DNA from: Massilia sp. HP4
GTDB lineage: Bacteria; Pseudomonadota; Gammaproteobacteria; Burkholderiales; Burkholderiaceae_D
DNA length: 64,000 nucleotides
Direction of reading: 5' to 3'
Assembly: GCF_005222695.1 (NCBI RefSeq)
Contig: NZ_STGG01000021.1
Location: 45,298 to 109,297, forward strand
Shown here: one piece after another, positions 63,575 to 64,000 of the stretch
Position numbering within the stretch: position 1 is the stretch's first letter
How the letters are laid out: each line of letters starts with the position of its first letter
Made by a program: the position numbers and the translations under genes
Notes under the pieces: generated by a model
Seen by the model: the letters and a program-made list of their open reading frames with translations, nothing else
Databases searched by the model: none
Told to the model about the DNA's origin: nothing

Positions 63575-64000
63575 TTACATCCGGCTCAAGGGTTTGATCA
63601 GCGCCCGCACACCGAGCTGTACCGCAAGCGCGCAGGCGGTGGCGACGACGAACGGCCAGCCCGGCGCACGCCCCGGCAGCAGCAGCGCCAGCACCAGGCA
63701 GAACACGGCGAAGGCATAGTAGCCGCCGACCATGCCGCGCAGAAGGGCGACCGCGAAGCCGGGGCCGGAGGCGCGGTGCGAAAAGCCCACCAGCACCGTA
63801 CTCATTACCGGGAACATGGCGAACATGCCGCTCAGCTTCGGTCCCAGCCCGCCCGCGGCCTGGGTCACGGCGACGGTGAGCAGGGCGCCGGCCAGCATGC
63901 GCCACGGCAGGTCGCGCGCCGGCCTGGCGCCGGCGACGGCCGGCGCGGGGATGTGCCCGACCAGGCGTGGCGCCGCCAGCAGGGAGACCAGCACGGCGCC
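63575..64000 (-). CDS. Integral membrane protein (5' end outside window)
   Basis: The frame stays open to base 64000, so only the C-terminal 141 residues are seen. It has four or so hydrophobic spans, with the block KLSGMFAMFPVMSTVLVGFSH in the middle. This looks like half of a membrane protein built from two similar halves. No function is recognised. The stop lies 8 bp after the convergent AlgX-like gene ends. Confidence 0.7.
   Translation of the reverse strand, partial: GAVLVSLLAAPRLVGHIPAPAVAGARPARDLPWRMLAGALLTVAVTQAAGGLGPKLSGMFAMFPVMSTVLVGFSHRASGPGFAVALLRGMVGGYYAFAVFCLVLALLLPGRAPGWPFVVATACALAVQLGVRALIKPLSRM

Overview
The window is GC-rich and densely coding. It looks like a chromosomal segment of an Oxalobacteraceae-type betaproteobacterium (Massilia, Duganella and relatives). 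The evidence is the gene order leuC-leuD-leuB-asd-fimV-truA-trpF-trpB-trpA-accD-folC-dedD-cvpA-purF, the rpsF-priB-rpsR-rplI-dnaB block, the codon usage and the protein sequences. The genus is inferred from family resemblance and was not tested. No rRNA, tRNA, CRISPR array, prophage or complete insertion sequence was seen.

Layout. (1) 1-2.8 kb: the end of a cyanophycin-linked ABC exporter with its DUF1854 partner, then a flavin-binding stress protein. (2) 2.8-5 kb: a glycosyltransferase, then a DUF1778/GNAT toxin-antitoxin pair behind a 35-bp operator palindrome. (3) 5.1-7.7 kb: a UvrA paralogue without the UvrB-binding domain. (4) 7.8-14 kb: a four-gene signalling operon with a CHASE3-GAF hybrid kinase carrying three receivers, CheR, a receiver-less CheB and a receiver-kinase. 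(5) 14.1-16.5 kb: ahpC-ahpF behind a well-spaced OxyR site. (6) 16.9-24.4 kb: a five-gene DNA repair operon (RecQ, exonuclease, ATP-dependent ligase, Lhr-type helicase, PdeM phosphoesterase). (7) 24.5-27.9 kb: a secreted protein, then an Fnr-type regulator, a NarL/FixJ-type regulator and a universal stress protein whose upstream region carries an Fnr-like box. (8) 28.2-31 kb: cheZ and a cheA with no recognisable P2 domain, standing alone. (9) 31.2-50.1 kb: the leucine, aspartate-semialdehyde, tryptophan, acetyl-CoA carboxylase, folate and purine genes. A 0.9-kb repeat-rich insertion with a small membrane-protein gene separates trpA from accD. (10) 50.2-54.9 kb: a Sel1-like protein, lexA with its SOS box, the rpsF operon and dnaB. 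(11) 55-56.7 kb: a phosphate transporter and its PhoU-like partner. (12) 56.7-60.3 kb: a metallo-hydrolase, then an ECF42-type sigma factor with one VOC and two DGPF (YciI-like) proteins. (13) 60.7-63.6 kb: an MBOAT acyltransferase with a GDSL/AlgX-like partner behind an AT-rich leader. (14) The right edge cuts a membrane-protein gene.

The regulatory signals that read most clearly are the OxyR site at ahpC, the LexA box at lexA, the toxin-antitoxin operator, the Fnr-like box at the usp gene and several intrinsic terminators. The most unusual content is the RecQ-extended ligase/Lhr operon, the kinase-CheR-CheB operon, the repeat insertion in the trp-acc operon, the ECF42 locus and a probable 38-residue membrane peptide gene after ahpF.
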